Assembly (NCBI RefSeq): GCF_014204915.1
Contig: NZ_JACHMH010000001.1
Coordinates: forward strand, 3,431,001 to 3,495,000
DNA: 64,000 nucleotides
Direction of reading: 5' to 3'
From: Crossiella cryophila
GTDB taxonomy: Bacteria > Actinomycetota > Actinomycetes > Mycobacteriales > Pseudonocardiaceae
A program made the position numbers and the translations under genes. Position 1 is the stretch's first letter, and every line of letters starts with the position of its first letter. The notes beneath the pieces are model-generated. The model searched no databases, was not told the DNA's origin, and saw nothing but the letters and a program-made list of their open reading frames with translations. Of the stretch, positions 26,345 to 36,915 are shown one piece after another.

Positions 26345-26971
26345 GCACGTGTCCGTGACCACACGTGCTTGGTGAAAGGAAGTGCCGCCATTGCGACTCC
26401 GATAAAACTCATCGCTAGGCACAAGTTTCCGTTACGTGTCCAGCCTGTCCCCGCTGATAACAGATGCGTCATGCGTGAAAAACCGCATCCACGCCCGCCC
26501 TTTAGGCCCTTGACAAGGCAAGAACTGTGACCTGAGCAGCGGTTTTGTGACCAAAACTAGGCTGAATGCGCGCTTTGTTAGACCATTCGGCGGCAGTGTG
26601 TCTTTCGTCGCCTATTTGTCCGAATGGTGCGACCAAAGTTGCGCTGAGCTGGATAAAAGCGGTCTATGGGGCTACTGATTGGTATACGGGCATACTTGAT
26701 ATGACGGGTACTACCTGAAGATTTCTTCAGGTGGAAAATCCTAAACCGGACATCATGCAACACGCACTCGGCACGCAATCGATGACATGACAGAGACTGT
26801 CACAAGGTATATCCCCCAAAGTCGGTACACCGAAACCCCCTGGGGTGGCTGAGGCGTGAACTGATGGCCAATCAGCGGGGGAGCGTGGTGTGCGCGATGG
26901 GTGCCGACCGGCGCAGTTCTGTGGCTACTTTGTGACGGCGTCCCGCCATTCGGGAACCCCGGAAACGCCGA
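26345..26971. promoter_or_regulatory. AT-richer leader of the exopolysaccharide operon with several palindromes
   Basis: This stretch separates two minus-strand operons and is visibly poorer in GC than any other in the window. It holds GCACGTGT / ACACGTGC (26345-26352 and 26361-26368, touching the presumed start of the deacetylase), GTTTTG / CAAAAC (26542-26547 and 26552-26557), ACCATTCGG / CCGAATGGT (26582-26590 and 26620-26628), and ACCTGAAG / CTTCAGGT (26713-26720 and 26725-26732). Small open frames here look non-coding. The region probably contains the operon promoter with operators or a long 5' leader. Confidence 0.55.
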
Positions 26972-27000
26972 ACGGCCCGAGCCGCATTGGCTCGGGCCGT
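26972..27000 (-). terminator. Terminator of the YtfQ-type ABC operon
   Basis: ACGGCCCGAGCC (26972-26983) pairs perfectly with GGCTCGGGCCGT (26989-27000), a 12-bp stem with a 5-nt loop, 17 bp past the stop of the last permease on the minus strand. Confidence 0.85.
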
Positions 27001-27016
27001 CCGGGGACTTCTGTCG

Positions 27017-28018
27017 CTACCGCCGCTTCGCCCGCGAGAGCAGCGTCTGCAGCACCACCACCACGACCAGGAACCCGCCGCTGACCACCAGCTGCATGCT
27101 GGAGTCGAAGCCGCCGACCTGGTTGATCACGTCCCGGATCACGAACAGCAGCGCCACCCCGGCCAGCGTGCCGCCGACCGAGCCCGCACCGCCCACCAGC
27201 AGGGTGCCGCCGATGACCACCGCGGCGATGGCGTCCAGTTCCAGGCCGACGCCGATCACGGTGACGCCGGAGCCGAGCTGGGCGGCGGAGAGGATGCCTG
27301 CCAGGCCGGCCAGTACGGCGGAGATCACGTACACGCTGACCTTGGTGCGGGCCACCGGCAGGCCCATCAGCGAGGAGGCGTCCTCGCTGCCGCCGATGGC
27401 GAACAGGCGCATGCCGAACCGGGTTCGTTGCAGCACCAGGCCGCCCAGCAGGTAGAGCACCAGCACGATCAGCACCGGGATGCCCAGGCCGAGGATCCGG
27501 CCCTGACCGAGTTCCAGGAAGGCGGTCTCGGTCTGCGGGACCAGGTAGGTCTGACTGCCCTCGGCGGTGAGGAACTGGAGCAGGCCCCTGGCGAAGAGCA
27601 GGCCGCCCAGGGTGACGATGAAGGCGGCCATCTTGGCCTTGCCGACGAGCAGGCCGTGCGCCAGGCCGATGGCGGCGCTGACCGCCAGTGGCAGCGCGAA
27701 CGCGCCCAGCAGGCCCCATTCCCTGGCGCCGTAGGCGGCCAGCACGCCGGAGAGGGCGTAGACCGAACCGACCGACAGGTCGATGCCGCCGGTGATGATC
27801 ACCATCGTCATGCCCAGCGCGATCACCGCCAGGAAACTGGCCTGCACGGCCAGGTTGCCCAGGTTGTAGGCGGTCAGGAAGGTGTCGAAGGCCAGGCCGC
27901 CGACGGCGAGCAGCACCGCGAGCACGATCAGCGCGCCGTGCCGCTGGACGAGCTGGGCCACCTGCTGGCCGCGGCGGTTCGCCTCGGCGGGCGCGGCGGT
28001 GGCGGGAGCCGTGGTCAT
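27017..28018 (-). CDS. Sugar ABC transporter permease, YjfF-like
   Basis: A 333-residue inner-membrane permease of the BPD_transp_2 (ribose/galactofuranose) family, with eight or more hydrophobic segments. Typical motifs are ITGGIDLSVGSVYALSGVL and LDAIAAVVIGGTLLVGGAGSVGGTLAG, the conserved Gly-rich loop that meets the ATPase. The start overlaps the upstream permease stop by 4 bp. In the E. coli galactofuranose system the order is binding protein YtfQ, ATPase YtfR, permease YtfT, permease YjfF, and this operon has the same order, so this is the second permease. Confidence 0.88.
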   Translation of the reverse strand: MTTAPATAAPAEANRRGQQVAQLVQRHGALIVLAVLLAVGGLAFDTFLTAYNLGNLAVQASFLAVIALGMTMVIITGGIDLSVGSVYALSGVLAAYGAREWGLLGAFALPLAVSAAIGLAHGLLVGKAKMAAFIVTLGGLLFARGLLQFLTAEGSQTYLVPQTETAFLELGQGRILGLGIPVLIVLVLYLLGGLVLQRTRFGMRLFAIGGSEDASSLMGLPVARTKVSVYVISAVLAGLAGILSAAQLGSGVTVIGVGLELDAIAAVVIGGTLLVGGAGSVGGTLAGVALLFVIRDVINQVGGFDSSMQLVVSGGFLVVVVVLQTLLSRAKRR

Positions 28019-28970
28019 CGCGAACCGTTCCCTTCACGCTGCACCAGCACCGCGGCCGCGATGATCAGTGCCTGGGCCATCTGCGCCAGCGAGGCCGACA
28101 CATCGTTCTTGATCAGCGTGGCCGTGATGAGCTGCATCAGCGCCGCCCCGGCCACCGTGCCCAGGATGCGTACCCGGCCGCCGGTCAACGGGGTGCCGCC
28201 GACCACCACCGCGGTGATCGCGGCCAGTTCGATCAGCTCGCCCAGCCGGGACGGGTCGCTCGCGGCCAGCCGCGAGGTGGCCAGCACACCGGCGATCGCG
28301 GCCAGCACACCGCTGATCACGTACACCGTGAGCAGCACCCGCTTGACCGGCAGCCCGGCGAACGCGGCCGCCTTCGGGTTGCCGCCCACCGCCACCAGTT
28401 GCCGCCCGAAGGTGGTCCTGGCCACCAGCAGGCCGACCAGCACCGCCAGCAGCGCGGCGATCAGCACTGTGTACGGCACGCCAAGCACCGAACCCGAGCC
28501 CAGCTCACGCAGTTCCGGGTTGCGGATGTCCTTGAGCTGCCCGCCCGCGATCACCAGTGCCAGCCCGCGGCCGCCGACCAGCAACGCCAGCGTGGCCACG
28601 ATCGGCTGCACACCGACAAAAGCCACCAGGTAGCCGCTGACCAGCCCGGCCGCCGCGCCGGCCAGCAGGCACACGCCCACCGACAGCCCGGCGCCGTAAC
28701 CCAGGTAGAGCGGCAGCAGCGCGCTGGTGATGGCCATCACCGAGCCGACCGACAGGTCGACGCCCTTGGTGCCGATCACCAGCGCCATGCCGAGCGCGAT
28801 GATCAGCGTTGGCACCATCTGCACGGCCTGGGTGCGCAGGTTGTCCGCGGTGAGGAAGTTGTCCGTGAGGACCAGGTTCACCAGGAACAGCAGGCCCAGC
28901 GCGAAGTACACGCCGTAGTCCCGGACCAGCCCGATCGTGCTGGACCGGGCAGGAGCGGCGGTGGCCGTTG

Positions 28971-28974
<4 letters not shown>
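28015..28974 (-). CDS. Sugar ABC transporter permease, YtfT-like
   Basis: A 319-residue permease of the same family as the next gene. Motifs are IGTKGVDLSVGSVMAITSAL near the N-terminus and ITAVVVGGTPLTGGRVRILG in the ATPase-contact loop. Start and stop both overlap neighbours by 4 bp (ATGA), so it is translationally coupled to the ATPase before it and the second permease after it. Two different permeases plus one ATPase would form a heterodimeric channel, as in YtfT/YjfF. Confidence 0.88.
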
Positions 28975-30516
<1,542 letters not shown>

Positions 30517-30527
<11 letters not shown>

Positions 30528-31599
30528 CGTTGACCTCTGCCTTGGCGTTGGCCTCGTCGTAGGCCTTGTCCGAGATGATGATCTTCTCCGGGATCGCCTC
30601 ACCGGCCAGGTACTTCTGGATGGTGGCGAAGGCCAGCGGGCCGAACCGCGGGTTGGACTCGATCACGCCGTTGACGTTGCCGTCCACGATGGCCTGCACC
30701 GCGTTCCGGGTGCCGTCCACCGAGATGATCTTGATGTCCTTGCCGGGGGTCTTGCCTGCCGCGCGGACCGCGGTGATCGCGCCGAGCGCCATCTCGTCGT
30801 TCTCCGCGTAGATCGCGTTGATCTCCGGCTTGGACTGCAGCAGCTGCTCGGTGACGGTCTGGCCCTTCTCCCGGGAGAAGTCGCCGGTCTGCTCGGCCAC
30901 CACGGTGATCCCGGCGGTGCCCTTGACCGCGTCCTTGAAGCCGTTGGTGCGGTCGGTGGTGACGTTGTTGCCGGAGGAGCCCAGCAGGATGGCCACCTTG
31001 GCGCTGCCGCCGGTCACCTTGATCATCGACTCACCGGCGCGCTTGCCCTGGTCGACGAAGTCCGAGCCGATGAAGGCCAGGTAGTCCACGCACGGCTTGG
31101 CGGCGTTGAGCTTGCGGTCCACGGTGAGCACCGGGACCTTCTTCTCCCGCGCGGCACGCAGGGCAGGCTCCAGGCCATCGGAGTTCAGCGGCGCCACGAT
31201 CAGCAGCTGGGCGCCCTGGGCGAGCATGGACTGGATGTCCGAGATCTGCTTGCCGAGGTCGGAGTTGGAGTTGGTGGTCAGCAGCTGCTTGACCCCGACC
31301 TTCGCCGCCTCCGCCTTGATCGAGGCGGTTTCGGCGATACGGAACGGGTTCGCCTCCTTCTCCGACTGGGAGAAGCCGACGATCGCGTTCTTCAGGTCGA
31401 TCTTCGGCGTGCCGTAGGCGTCGATCTTGCAGGTGGTTCCGCCGTCCGGCTGCGCCGACTTGGTCACCTGCTCACCACCGCCACTGGTGGCGCCGGGGTT
31501 GCCGGAGTTCTCCGGGTTCGCGCAGCCGGCCAGCACAAGTGCGGCCGCCGCGGCGAGCACCGCGCCGGACTTGAGGGATCGAACCTGCAAAGCAGTCAT
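30517..31599 (-). CDS. Sugar-binding lipoprotein, YtfQ-like (galactofuranose-type)
   Basis: A 360-residue lipoprotein (signal ending LAAAAALVLAGC, lipobox Cys about residue 26). It is a Peripla_BP_4 protein with IVGFSQSEKEANPFRIAET at the ligand face, LIVAPLNSDGLEPALRAA, and DGTRNAVQAIVDGNVNGVIE with ESNPRFGPLAF near the C-terminus. These segments recall E. coli YtfQ, which binds galactofuranose; ribose-type RbsB proteins are shorter and lack the second motif. It leads the ABC operon 106 bp downstream of a DeoR regulator in the same orientation. True ligand unproven. Confidence 0.85.
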
Positions 31600-31705
31600 T
31601 GTCCACTCCTTCGTGGATCATGGACTGGGCGGAAATCGACCAGTTGCCCCTGGATCGGTGGTCACTATGAACGAATGTGATCGGTTTTCGTCAGCTTTTG
31701 CATAA
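31600..31705 (-). promoter_or_regulatory. Promoter/operator region between the DeoR gene and the ABC operon
   Basis: A locally AT-rich 106-bp stretch, with TTATGCAAAAGCTGACG and CGAAAACCGATCACATTCG on the minus strand. A-tract and CGAAAA half-sites recall DeoR-family operators. No terminator separates the two units, so read-through is possible. Exact promoter elements cannot be fixed by eye. Confidence 0.4.
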
Positions 31706-32518
31706 CTATGTGGTTTCTGTCCCGGCGATGTGCACCAGAACGCCGAGTGAGCGTAGGGCAGCCAGTTCGGCGGCGTCCGCGGCCCCGTCGGTGACGAGAT
31801 GGGTGATCGACTCCGGTGGCACGGTCTGCACCATGGTGTCCACGCCGATCTTGGTGTGGTCGGCCAGCACGACGATCTCGTCGGCGGCCGAGGCCATGGC
31901 CCGGTCGGTGCCCGCGACCGAGACATTGGGGGTGGACAGCCCGCGCGCGGCGGTGAGCCCGTTGCCGGAGAGGAAGGCGCGCTGCACCCGCAGTCCGGCC
32001 AGTCCGCGTTCGGCGGCGGTGCCGACCAGGGCGAAGATCGACCCGCGCAGGGTGCCGCCCGGCATGATCACCTCGATGCCGCGGGAGCGGGCCAGCGCCT
32101 GGGCGACCAGCAGCGAGTTGGTCAGCACGGTCAGCTCGGCCAGCCGGGACAGCCTGCGGGCCAGCGCCTGGGTGGTGGTGCCCGCGCCGAGCACGATGGC
32201 GTCGCCGGGGGAGACCAGTTCGGCGGCGAGGTCGGCGATGGCGGCCTTCTCGTCACTGGCCACGTGGGTTTTCTCGGTGTGCGTCGGCTCGTAGGCGGGC
32301 CGGTCGGTGGCCACCGCGCCGCCGTGGCGCCGGGTCAGCAGGCCCTCGCCCTCCAGCTGGCGCAGGTCCCGGCGGACGGTGACCTCGCTGGTCTTGACGA
32401 TCCGGGCGAGTTCGCGCAGCGAGACAGCGCCATTGGAGCGAACCAGCTCCAGGATCACCTGTCGGCGCTCGTCAGCGAACACGGGGTGATCGTAAACGGA
32501 CACATTCGGTCGCAGCAC
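31706..32518 (-). CDS. DeoR/GlpR-family sugar-metabolism regulator
   Basis: A 270-residue protein of standard DeoR length. The N-terminal winged helix has RRQVILELVRSNGAVSLREL and TSEVTVRRDLRQLEGEGLL followed by RRHGGA, the family hallmark. The effector domain resembles sugar-phosphate isomerases (GDAIVLGAGTTTQALA, VLTNSLLVAQAL, VVLADHTKIG). Such regulators usually respond to a phosphorylated sugar and control the adjacent transport operon, here the YtfQ-type importer. GTG 32518 and GTG 32503 are both possible starts; neither has a strong ribosome-binding site. Confidence 0.9.
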   Translation of the reverse strand: MLRPNVSVYDHPVFADERRQVILELVRSNGAVSLRELARIVKTSEVTVRRDLRQLEGEGLLTRRHGGAVATDRPAYEPTHTEKTHVASDEKAAIADLAAELVSPGDAIVLGAGTTTQALARRLSRLAELTVLTNSLLVAQALARSRGIEVIMPGGTLRGSIFALVGTAAERGLAGLRVQRAFLSGNGLTAARGLSTPNVSVAGTDRAMASAADEIVVLADHTKIGVDTMVQTVPPESITHLVTDGAADAAELAALRSLGVLVHIAGTETT

Positions 32519-32552
32519 CCACCGACACCCGGGTCTTGGCCGTTTCGGTATC

Positions 32553-33506
32553 TCAGCGTGGCCGGTTCAGGACCGCCCGAACCCGTTCGTACCGCCTGGT
32601 CCAGTGCTGCACCCGGTCCGGCGCGGCCGCGTAGGTCGCCAGCAGGTCCGGATCCGGCCGTGGCGCGACCCTCGGCACCGGCAGGAATCCGTCCACCGGC
32701 CGCAGCGATTCCCGCGTCACGTCACCGGTGAACAGGGACAGGGTGCCCAGCCCGCAGGCGAAGTCCAGTTCCGGCAACGCACCCGCCAGCGCGAGCTGCG
32801 CGGCCAGTCCGACGCTGCTCTCCAGCGCCGAGGACACCACGCACGGCAGTCCGGTCGCCTCGGCCACCCGCAACGCCTGCCGCACCCCGCCCAGCGGCGT
32901 GCACTTGATCACCGCGACGTCGGCGGCCGCCCGCACCTCCACCCGCAGCGGGTCGGCCGCCCGCCGGATCGACTCGTCCGCCGCGATCCGCACGTCCACC
33001 CGCCGCCGCACCAGCGCGAGTTCCTCGATGCTCCGGCAGGGCTGCTCCACGTACTCCAGCCCGCCCGCCGCGGTGGCCATCGCCCGGATCCAGCGCACCG
33101 CGGTGTCCACATCCCAGACCGCGTTGGCGTCCACCCGGATCTTCCCGTCCGGCCCCAGCGCGTCCCGCACCGCGGCCAGCCGCTCCAGGTCCTCGGGCAG
33201 CGAGTCCGGGTGATCAGCCACCTTGACCTTGGCCGTGCCACACCCCGACGCCGCCACCAGCTCATACGCCCGCTCGGCCGGGATCACCGGCACCGTGCAG
33301 TTGATCGGGATCCGCTCCCGCACCGGCTCGGGCCAGCCGACCTCGGCGGCCTCCACCGCGGTGGCCAGCCAGCGGGCGGACACCTCGTCGTCGTAGTCCT
33401 CGAACGGGCAGAACTCACCCCAGCCCGCAGGTCCCGCCAGCAGCAGGCCCTCGCGGACGGTGATGCCGCGGAAGCGGGTGCGCAACGGGATCGAGTAGAC
33501 GTGCAC
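32553..33506 (-). CDS. menC: o-Succinylbenzoate synthase, enolase superfamily (menaquinone biosynthesis)
   Basis: A 317-residue enolase-superfamily enzyme that dehydrates SHCHC to o-succinylbenzoate in menaquinone synthesis. The GTG at 33506 is chosen for its GGAGG with 4-bp spacing; the frame is open much further upstream through the divergent gene. Catalytic pattern: KVKVAD (Lys93-x-Lys95), VDANAVWD, YVEQPC, IAADESI and VIKCTPLGG, which give the acid/base lysines and three metal ligands. The length is usual for actinobacterial MenC. Other men genes are not adjacent. It shares a 48-bp divergent promoter gap with a small hypothetical gene. Confidence 0.87.
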   Translation of the reverse strand: MHVYSIPLRTRFRGITVREGLLLAGPAGWGEFCPFEDYDDEVSARWLATAVEAAEVGWPEPVRERIPINCTVPVIPAERAYELVAASGCGTAKVKVADHPDSLPEDLERLAAVRDALGPDGKIRVDANAVWDVDTAVRWIRAMATAAGGLEYVEQPCRSIEELALVRRRVDVRIAADESIRRAADPLRVEVRAAADVAVIKCTPLGGVRQALRVAEATGLPCVVSSALESSVGLAAQLALAGALPELDFACGLGTLSLFTGDVTRESLRPVDGFLPVPRVAPRPDPDLLATYAAAPDRVQHWTRRYERVRAVLNRPR

Positions 33507-33554
33507 AGCACCTCCGGGTCGCCAATGGACAGTCCTACCCGAATACTGTGCGGG

Positions 33555-33911
33555 ATGCGCACCCGGGACCTGCCAACGTATTACCGGACCTGGACCGCCC
33601 AGGACGACGACGGCGGCACCAGCACCGGCCAGCTCGAACGCACGCCCACCGGTGAACTCCTGCTCCGCCTGGGCTGCACCCGCCAGTACGAGTTCCCGCT
33701 GACCGCCGAGGACACCGCGACCCTGGCCACCGCCCTGCGTGCCGCCACCGCCGTGACCCTCGGCCCGCTGTCCGTGGCCCCCGCACCGCAGGGCGTGACC
33801 CTCACCGCCACCCTGCCCGCCGAAACCTGGCCGCTGCACCTGTCGCCGGAGCAGTGCACCGCCCTCGCCGGTCATCTCAACGCCATCACCAGCGCTGATA
33901 CCCAACTCTGA
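33555..33911 (+). CDS. Hypothetical protein, 118 residues
   Basis: A small soluble protein beginning MRTRDLPTYYRTW, with alternating polar and beta-prone segments (LLLRLGCTRQYEFPL, GVTLTATLPAETWPL) and no membrane segment or known motif. ATG 33555 is chosen; an ATG 30 bp upstream is an alternative, and neither has a clear ribosome-binding site. It is divergent from menC and upstream of snapalysin in the same direction. Codon use is that of a real actinomycete gene. I do not recognise the family. Confidence 0.6.
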   Translation: MRTRDLPTYYRTWTAQDDDGGTSTGQLERTPTGELLLRLGCTRQYEFPLTAEDTATLATALRAATAVTLGPLSVAPAPQGVTLTATLPAETWPLHLSPEQCTALAGHLNAITSADTQL

Positions 33912-34018
33912 TAACCCGCTCCCACCTGCGCGACTTAAATTGAATTCGATCGCGCAATCGACTGCATCCCTGCCCGACCTGCGCGACTTCTTGCGACCCC
34001 TGCTCGGCAAGGAGCCCC
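33912..34018 (+). promoter_or_regulatory. Snapalysin promoter region with a 13-bp direct repeat
   Basis: ACCTGCGCGACTT occurs exactly twice, at 33924-33936 and 33977-33989, on either side of an AT-rich TTAAATTGAATTC. Direct repeats upstream of protease genes often bind activators (LysR-type SnpR in Streptomyces), but no such gene is adjacent. Confidence 0.4.
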
Positions 34019-34567
34019 ATGTCAGCCAAACGTCTGCTCGGCATCCTGGCAGCCACCCTGCTGTCTTTGATCACCCTGATCGGCCTGACCCCGTCGGCGA
34101 TCGCCGCACCCCAGGCCCGCACCGTGTACTACAACGCCACCGGCGCCGGCGAGTACCGCGGCACCGCGGACCAGGCAGCCCAGATCTGGAACCAGCGCGT
34201 CCCCAACGTCCGCCTGGTCGCGGGCGGCAGCGCGACCATGACCATCCGGGTCACCGTCGGCGGCGGCAGCCGCGCCTACCCGCAAGGGCTGGGCCGGGGC
34301 CTGGTCTACATCGACCGCAACGACGTCAACGCGGGTCACTACGCCCTGCGCATCATGGCGCACGAGATCGGCCACATCCTCGGCCTGCCGGACAACTACA
34401 ACGGCGTGTGCTCGCAGCTGATGTCCGGCGGCAGCGCGGGCACCTCCTGCCGCAACCCCAACCCCAACGCGCAGGAAGCCGCGCGGGTGAACCAGCTGTT
34501 CGCGGGCGGCTTCAGCACGCCGGACATCAGGTCCACGGTGTATGACCGGGAGCTGGCCGCCGCGTAG
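34019..34567 (+). CDS. snpA: Snapalysin (M7 small extracellular zinc protease)
   Basis: A 182-residue secreted protease. The signal peptide is MSAKRLLGILAATLLSLITL with cleavage after AIAA near residue 30; AAGGAG precedes the ATG. The zinc motif is HEIGHILGLPD (His115, His119, Asp125), the M7 hallmark in which Asp replaces the third His. A short VYYNATGAGEY segment starts the mature chain, so there is little propeptide. Two Cys residues flank LMSGGSAGTS. Snapalysin cleaves milk-type proteins outside the cell. A terminator hairpin follows. Confidence 0.93.
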   Translation: MSAKRLLGILAATLLSLITLIGLTPSAIAAPQARTVYYNATGAGEYRGTADQAAQIWNQRVPNVRLVAGGSATMTIRVTVGGGSRAYPQGLGRGLVYIDRNDVNAGHYALRIMAHEIGHILGLPDNYNGVCSQLMSGGSAGTSCRNPNPNAQEAARVNQLFAGGFSTPDIRSTVYDRELAAA

Positions 34568-34579
34568 GCGCGCCGGCAC

Positions 34580-34615
34580 CGACGGCCCGGATCGCCCTCG
34601 CGGTCCGGGCCGTCG
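34580..34615 (+). terminator. Terminator after snapalysin
   Basis: CGACGGCCCGGA (34580-34591) and TCCGGGCCGTCG (34604-34615) form a perfect 12-bp stem with a 12-nt loop, 12 bp after the stop. Confidence 0.82.
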
Positions 34616-34741
34616 GCGTACCCGGAGCAGGACAAATCTTTTGCGCCCCGCCCACCCAGCGCCTAGCGTCGCACTCCCCGCGGGCGCGGAATCGCGCCCC
34701 ACCTGCGGCGATGAGCCAACAGATCGGAGGTGCGGAGCGGG

Positions 34742-35464
34742 ATGACCAGTAACCTCCAAGCGCTCTGCTTCGACGCGCACAACCCCCTGCGCCTGGCCCA
34801 GTTCTGGGCAGGCGTCCTGAAGTGGGAGCTGGTCGAGGATCCGCGAACCGGTCCCACCCTGCTCCCTGGCGACGACACCGGCTTCAATCTCCGCTTCCAG
34901 CCCACCGACGAGCCCAAGCGCGGCCCCAACCTGTACCACTTCGACCTGACCAGCCAGACCCCTGAAGAGCAGCGGGAAACAGTCGCCAGAGCCCTCGAAC
35001 TCGGCGGCAGCCACCTGGACATCGGCCAGCTCCCCGAGGAAACCCACGTCGTCCTGGCCGACCCCGAGGGCAACGAGTTCTGCGTCCTCGCCGAGGGCAA
35101 CAACTTCCTCGCCGACTGCGGTTTCCTGGGCGCCCTGGCAGGCGACGGAACCCAGCAGGTCGGCTACTTCTGGCACCAGGCCCTCAACTGGCCCCTGGTC
35201 TGGGACCAGGACGAGGAAACCGCCATCCGCTCCCCGCACGGCGGCCCCAAGGTCACCTGGGGCGGCCCACCCGTGGCCCCCAAACTCGGCAAGTCCCGAG
35301 TCCACTTCGACCTGGCCCCACCAGCCGACGGCAACCAGGAGGCGGAGGTCGAACGCCTGCTCGCCCTGGGCGCCAAGCGCGTGGACATCGGCCAGACCGA
35401 AACCGACTGGGTAGTCCTCGCAGACCCAGACGGCAACGAGTTCTGCCTCCACCCCCCACGCTAA
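34742..35464 (+). CDS. Two-module VOC (glyoxalase/bleomycin-resistance fold) protein
   Basis: A 240-residue protein made of two VOC modules. Each starts with an aromatic-rich strand (NPLRLAQFWAGVLKWEL; VGYFWHQALNWPLVWD) and ends with a matching DPxGNEFCxL strand (ADPEGNEFCVLAEGN; ADPDGNEFCLHPP). That internal symmetry shows a duplicated fold. VOC proteins of this sort bind small metabolites or act as lyases and resistance proteins; no metal-ligand set is convincing, so function is open. ATG 34742 is chosen over one 12 bp upstream. Repeat cluster B begins only a few bases after the stop. Confidence 0.85.
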   Translation: MTSNLQALCFDAHNPLRLAQFWAGVLKWELVEDPRTGPTLLPGDDTGFNLRFQPTDEPKRGPNLYHFDLTSQTPEEQRETVARALELGGSHLDIGQLPEETHVVLADPEGNEFCVLAEGNNFLADCGFLGALAGDGTQQVGYFWHQALNWPLVWDQDEETAIRSPHGGPKVTWGGPPVAPKLGKSRVHFDLAPPADGNQEAEVERLLALGAKRVDIGQTETDWVVLADPDGNEFCLHPPR

Positions 35465-35471
35465 CCCCGCC

Positions 35472-35656
35472 CCCCAACGGCCAACCTGCCGTACAACAAC
35501 GGCCAACACCCGGTACAACAACGGCCAACACACCGTCCCAGAACGGCCAACACGCCGGGAGCTTGAAACCCCGCCGGCGTGTTGGCCGTTCTGGTACCGG
35601 GTGTTGGCCGTTGTGGACGGTGTGTTGGCCGCTTTGGTACGGGGTGTTGGCCGTGT
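35472..35656. repeat. 22-bp repeat cluster B (4 forward plus 4 inverted units, one large hairpin)
   Basis: Forward GGCCAAC cores start at 35479 (degenerate), 35501, 35523 and 35545; inverted GTGTTGGCC cores at 35579, 35601, 35622 and 35644. Spacing is 22 bp except one 21-bp step. The centre CGCCGGGAGCTTG / CCCCGCCGGCG makes a turn, so the whole cluster can fold as a single hairpin of about 180 nt. It lies between the VOC gene stop and the LacI gene, both on the plus strand, and might act as a terminator. The remaining ~140 bp up to the LacI start hold no feature that I can assign beyond its promoter. Confidence 0.9.
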
Positions 35657-35799
35657 GGGGGCCGCTCTTCGCCGTCGAGTCCCCCGTGGGACCCAGGTGA
35701 GTCCTCCGGTCGTAGGGTTTCCGTCTGGGCAACTTGCGCTTCGACACCAATCCGTGATCTCGTTCCCCGGGTCATCAACACGAGTTGAAAGAGCGTCCC

Positions 35800-36876
35800 G
35801 TGGTCACTCGGCGCGACGTCGCCAGGCTCGCCGGCACCTCGGAGTCGGTGGTCAGCTACGTGCTCAACGCCGGTCCGCGCAACGTCGCCCCGGCCACCAG
35901 GGACCGGGTGCTGGCCGCGATCGACGAACTGGGTTACCGGCCCAACGCGGTCGCCCGCTCCCTGCGGACCAGCCGGACCCGCACCCTCGGCCTGCTCGTG
36001 CCCGACAACGCGAACCCCTTCTTCGCCGAACTGGCCGCCCAGATCGCCGAGGACACCTTCGCCGCGGGCCACTCCCTGCTGCTGGCCAACTCCCGGGAAG
36101 ACCCCGACCGCGAGGCCGAGCAGGTCCGGATCCTGTTGGACCGCAAGGTCGACGGCCTCATGCTCATCCCCGCCTGCGCCCCCACCCAGTGCGTGGACGA
36201 CCTGGTCAGCTCGGGCGTCCGCTGCGTGCTGGTGGACCGCGAACTGCCCCGGCTGGCCGCGGGCACCGTGGTCGCCGACCACATCGGCGGCGCGCGGGCG
36301 GCGGTCACCCACCTCCTGGAACACGGCCGCCGCCGGATCGCCTGCGTGGCCGGGCCGCACTGCGCCTCACCCACCGACGACCGGGTGCTCGGCTGGCGGT
36401 CGGCGTTGATCGCCGCGCAGGTCGATCCGGACGCGCTTCCCTTGCTGCACACGCCGTTCGGCCGGATGTCGGCCTACACCGCGGCCACCGAACTGCTCTC
36501 CGGACTCACCAGCGCGGAACGCCCGGACGCCTTCTTCGTCACCAGCGACGAGCAGGCCGTCGGCGTGCTCCGTGCCGCGCTGGAACTCGGTCTGCGCGTG
36601 CCGCAGGACCTGGCGATCGCCTCCTTCGACGGGATCGCGGGATCGGCCTACCCGGTGCCCGCGCTGACCACGGTCAGCCAGCCGATCGCCGAACTCAGCC
36701 GGACCGCGGTGCGCCTCCTGCTGGACGCGGAGGACCCGGTCGGCAAGCGGATCGTGCTGCCCGTCTCGCTGCTGCGCCGCGGTTCCTGCGGCTGCCCTGA
36801 TCCCGCCGGTGGCGGCTGCTCGGCCTCCGCGTCGCCGGCCGTCCCACCCTGCACCGCTCCGCCGAGCGCTGAGTAA
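35800..36876 (+). CDS. LacI-family transcriptional regulator
   Basis: A 358-residue LacI protein. GTG 35800 starts VVTRRDVARLAGTSESVVSY, the normal position of the HTH (residues 3-22); a TTG 15 bp upstream is an alternative. The hinge helix is NAVARSLRTSRT and the sugar-binding core has LGLLVPDNANPFFAEL and CVLVDRELPRL. It ends in a Cys/Gly-rich tail. It is the first gene of a run with a binding protein, ATPase and permease and surely controls that operon in response to the imported sugar. Confidence 0.92.
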   Translation: MVTRRDVARLAGTSESVVSYVLNAGPRNVAPATRDRVLAAIDELGYRPNAVARSLRTSRTRTLGLLVPDNANPFFAELAAQIAEDTFAAGHSLLLANSREDPDREAEQVRILLDRKVDGLMLIPACAPTQCVDDLVSSGVRCVLVDRELPRLAAGTVVADHIGGARAAVTHLLEHGRRRIACVAGPHCASPTDDRVLGWRSALIAAQVDPDALPLLHTPFGRMSAYTAATELLSGLTSAERPDAFFVTSDEQAVGVLRAALELGLRVPQDLAIASFDGIAGSAYPVPALTTVSQPIAELSRTAVRLLLDAEDPVGKRIVLPVSLLRRGSCGCPDPAGGGCSASASPAVPPCTAPPSAE

Positions 36877-36915
36877 CAACCGCCATCATCGCGAAGCCCC
36901 ACAAGGAGTTCGTCC

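Noticed and set aside
26578-26778. 66-residue minus-strand frame in the exopolysaccharide leader
   Set aside because: It spans palindromes, has no ribosome-binding site and low-quality composition.
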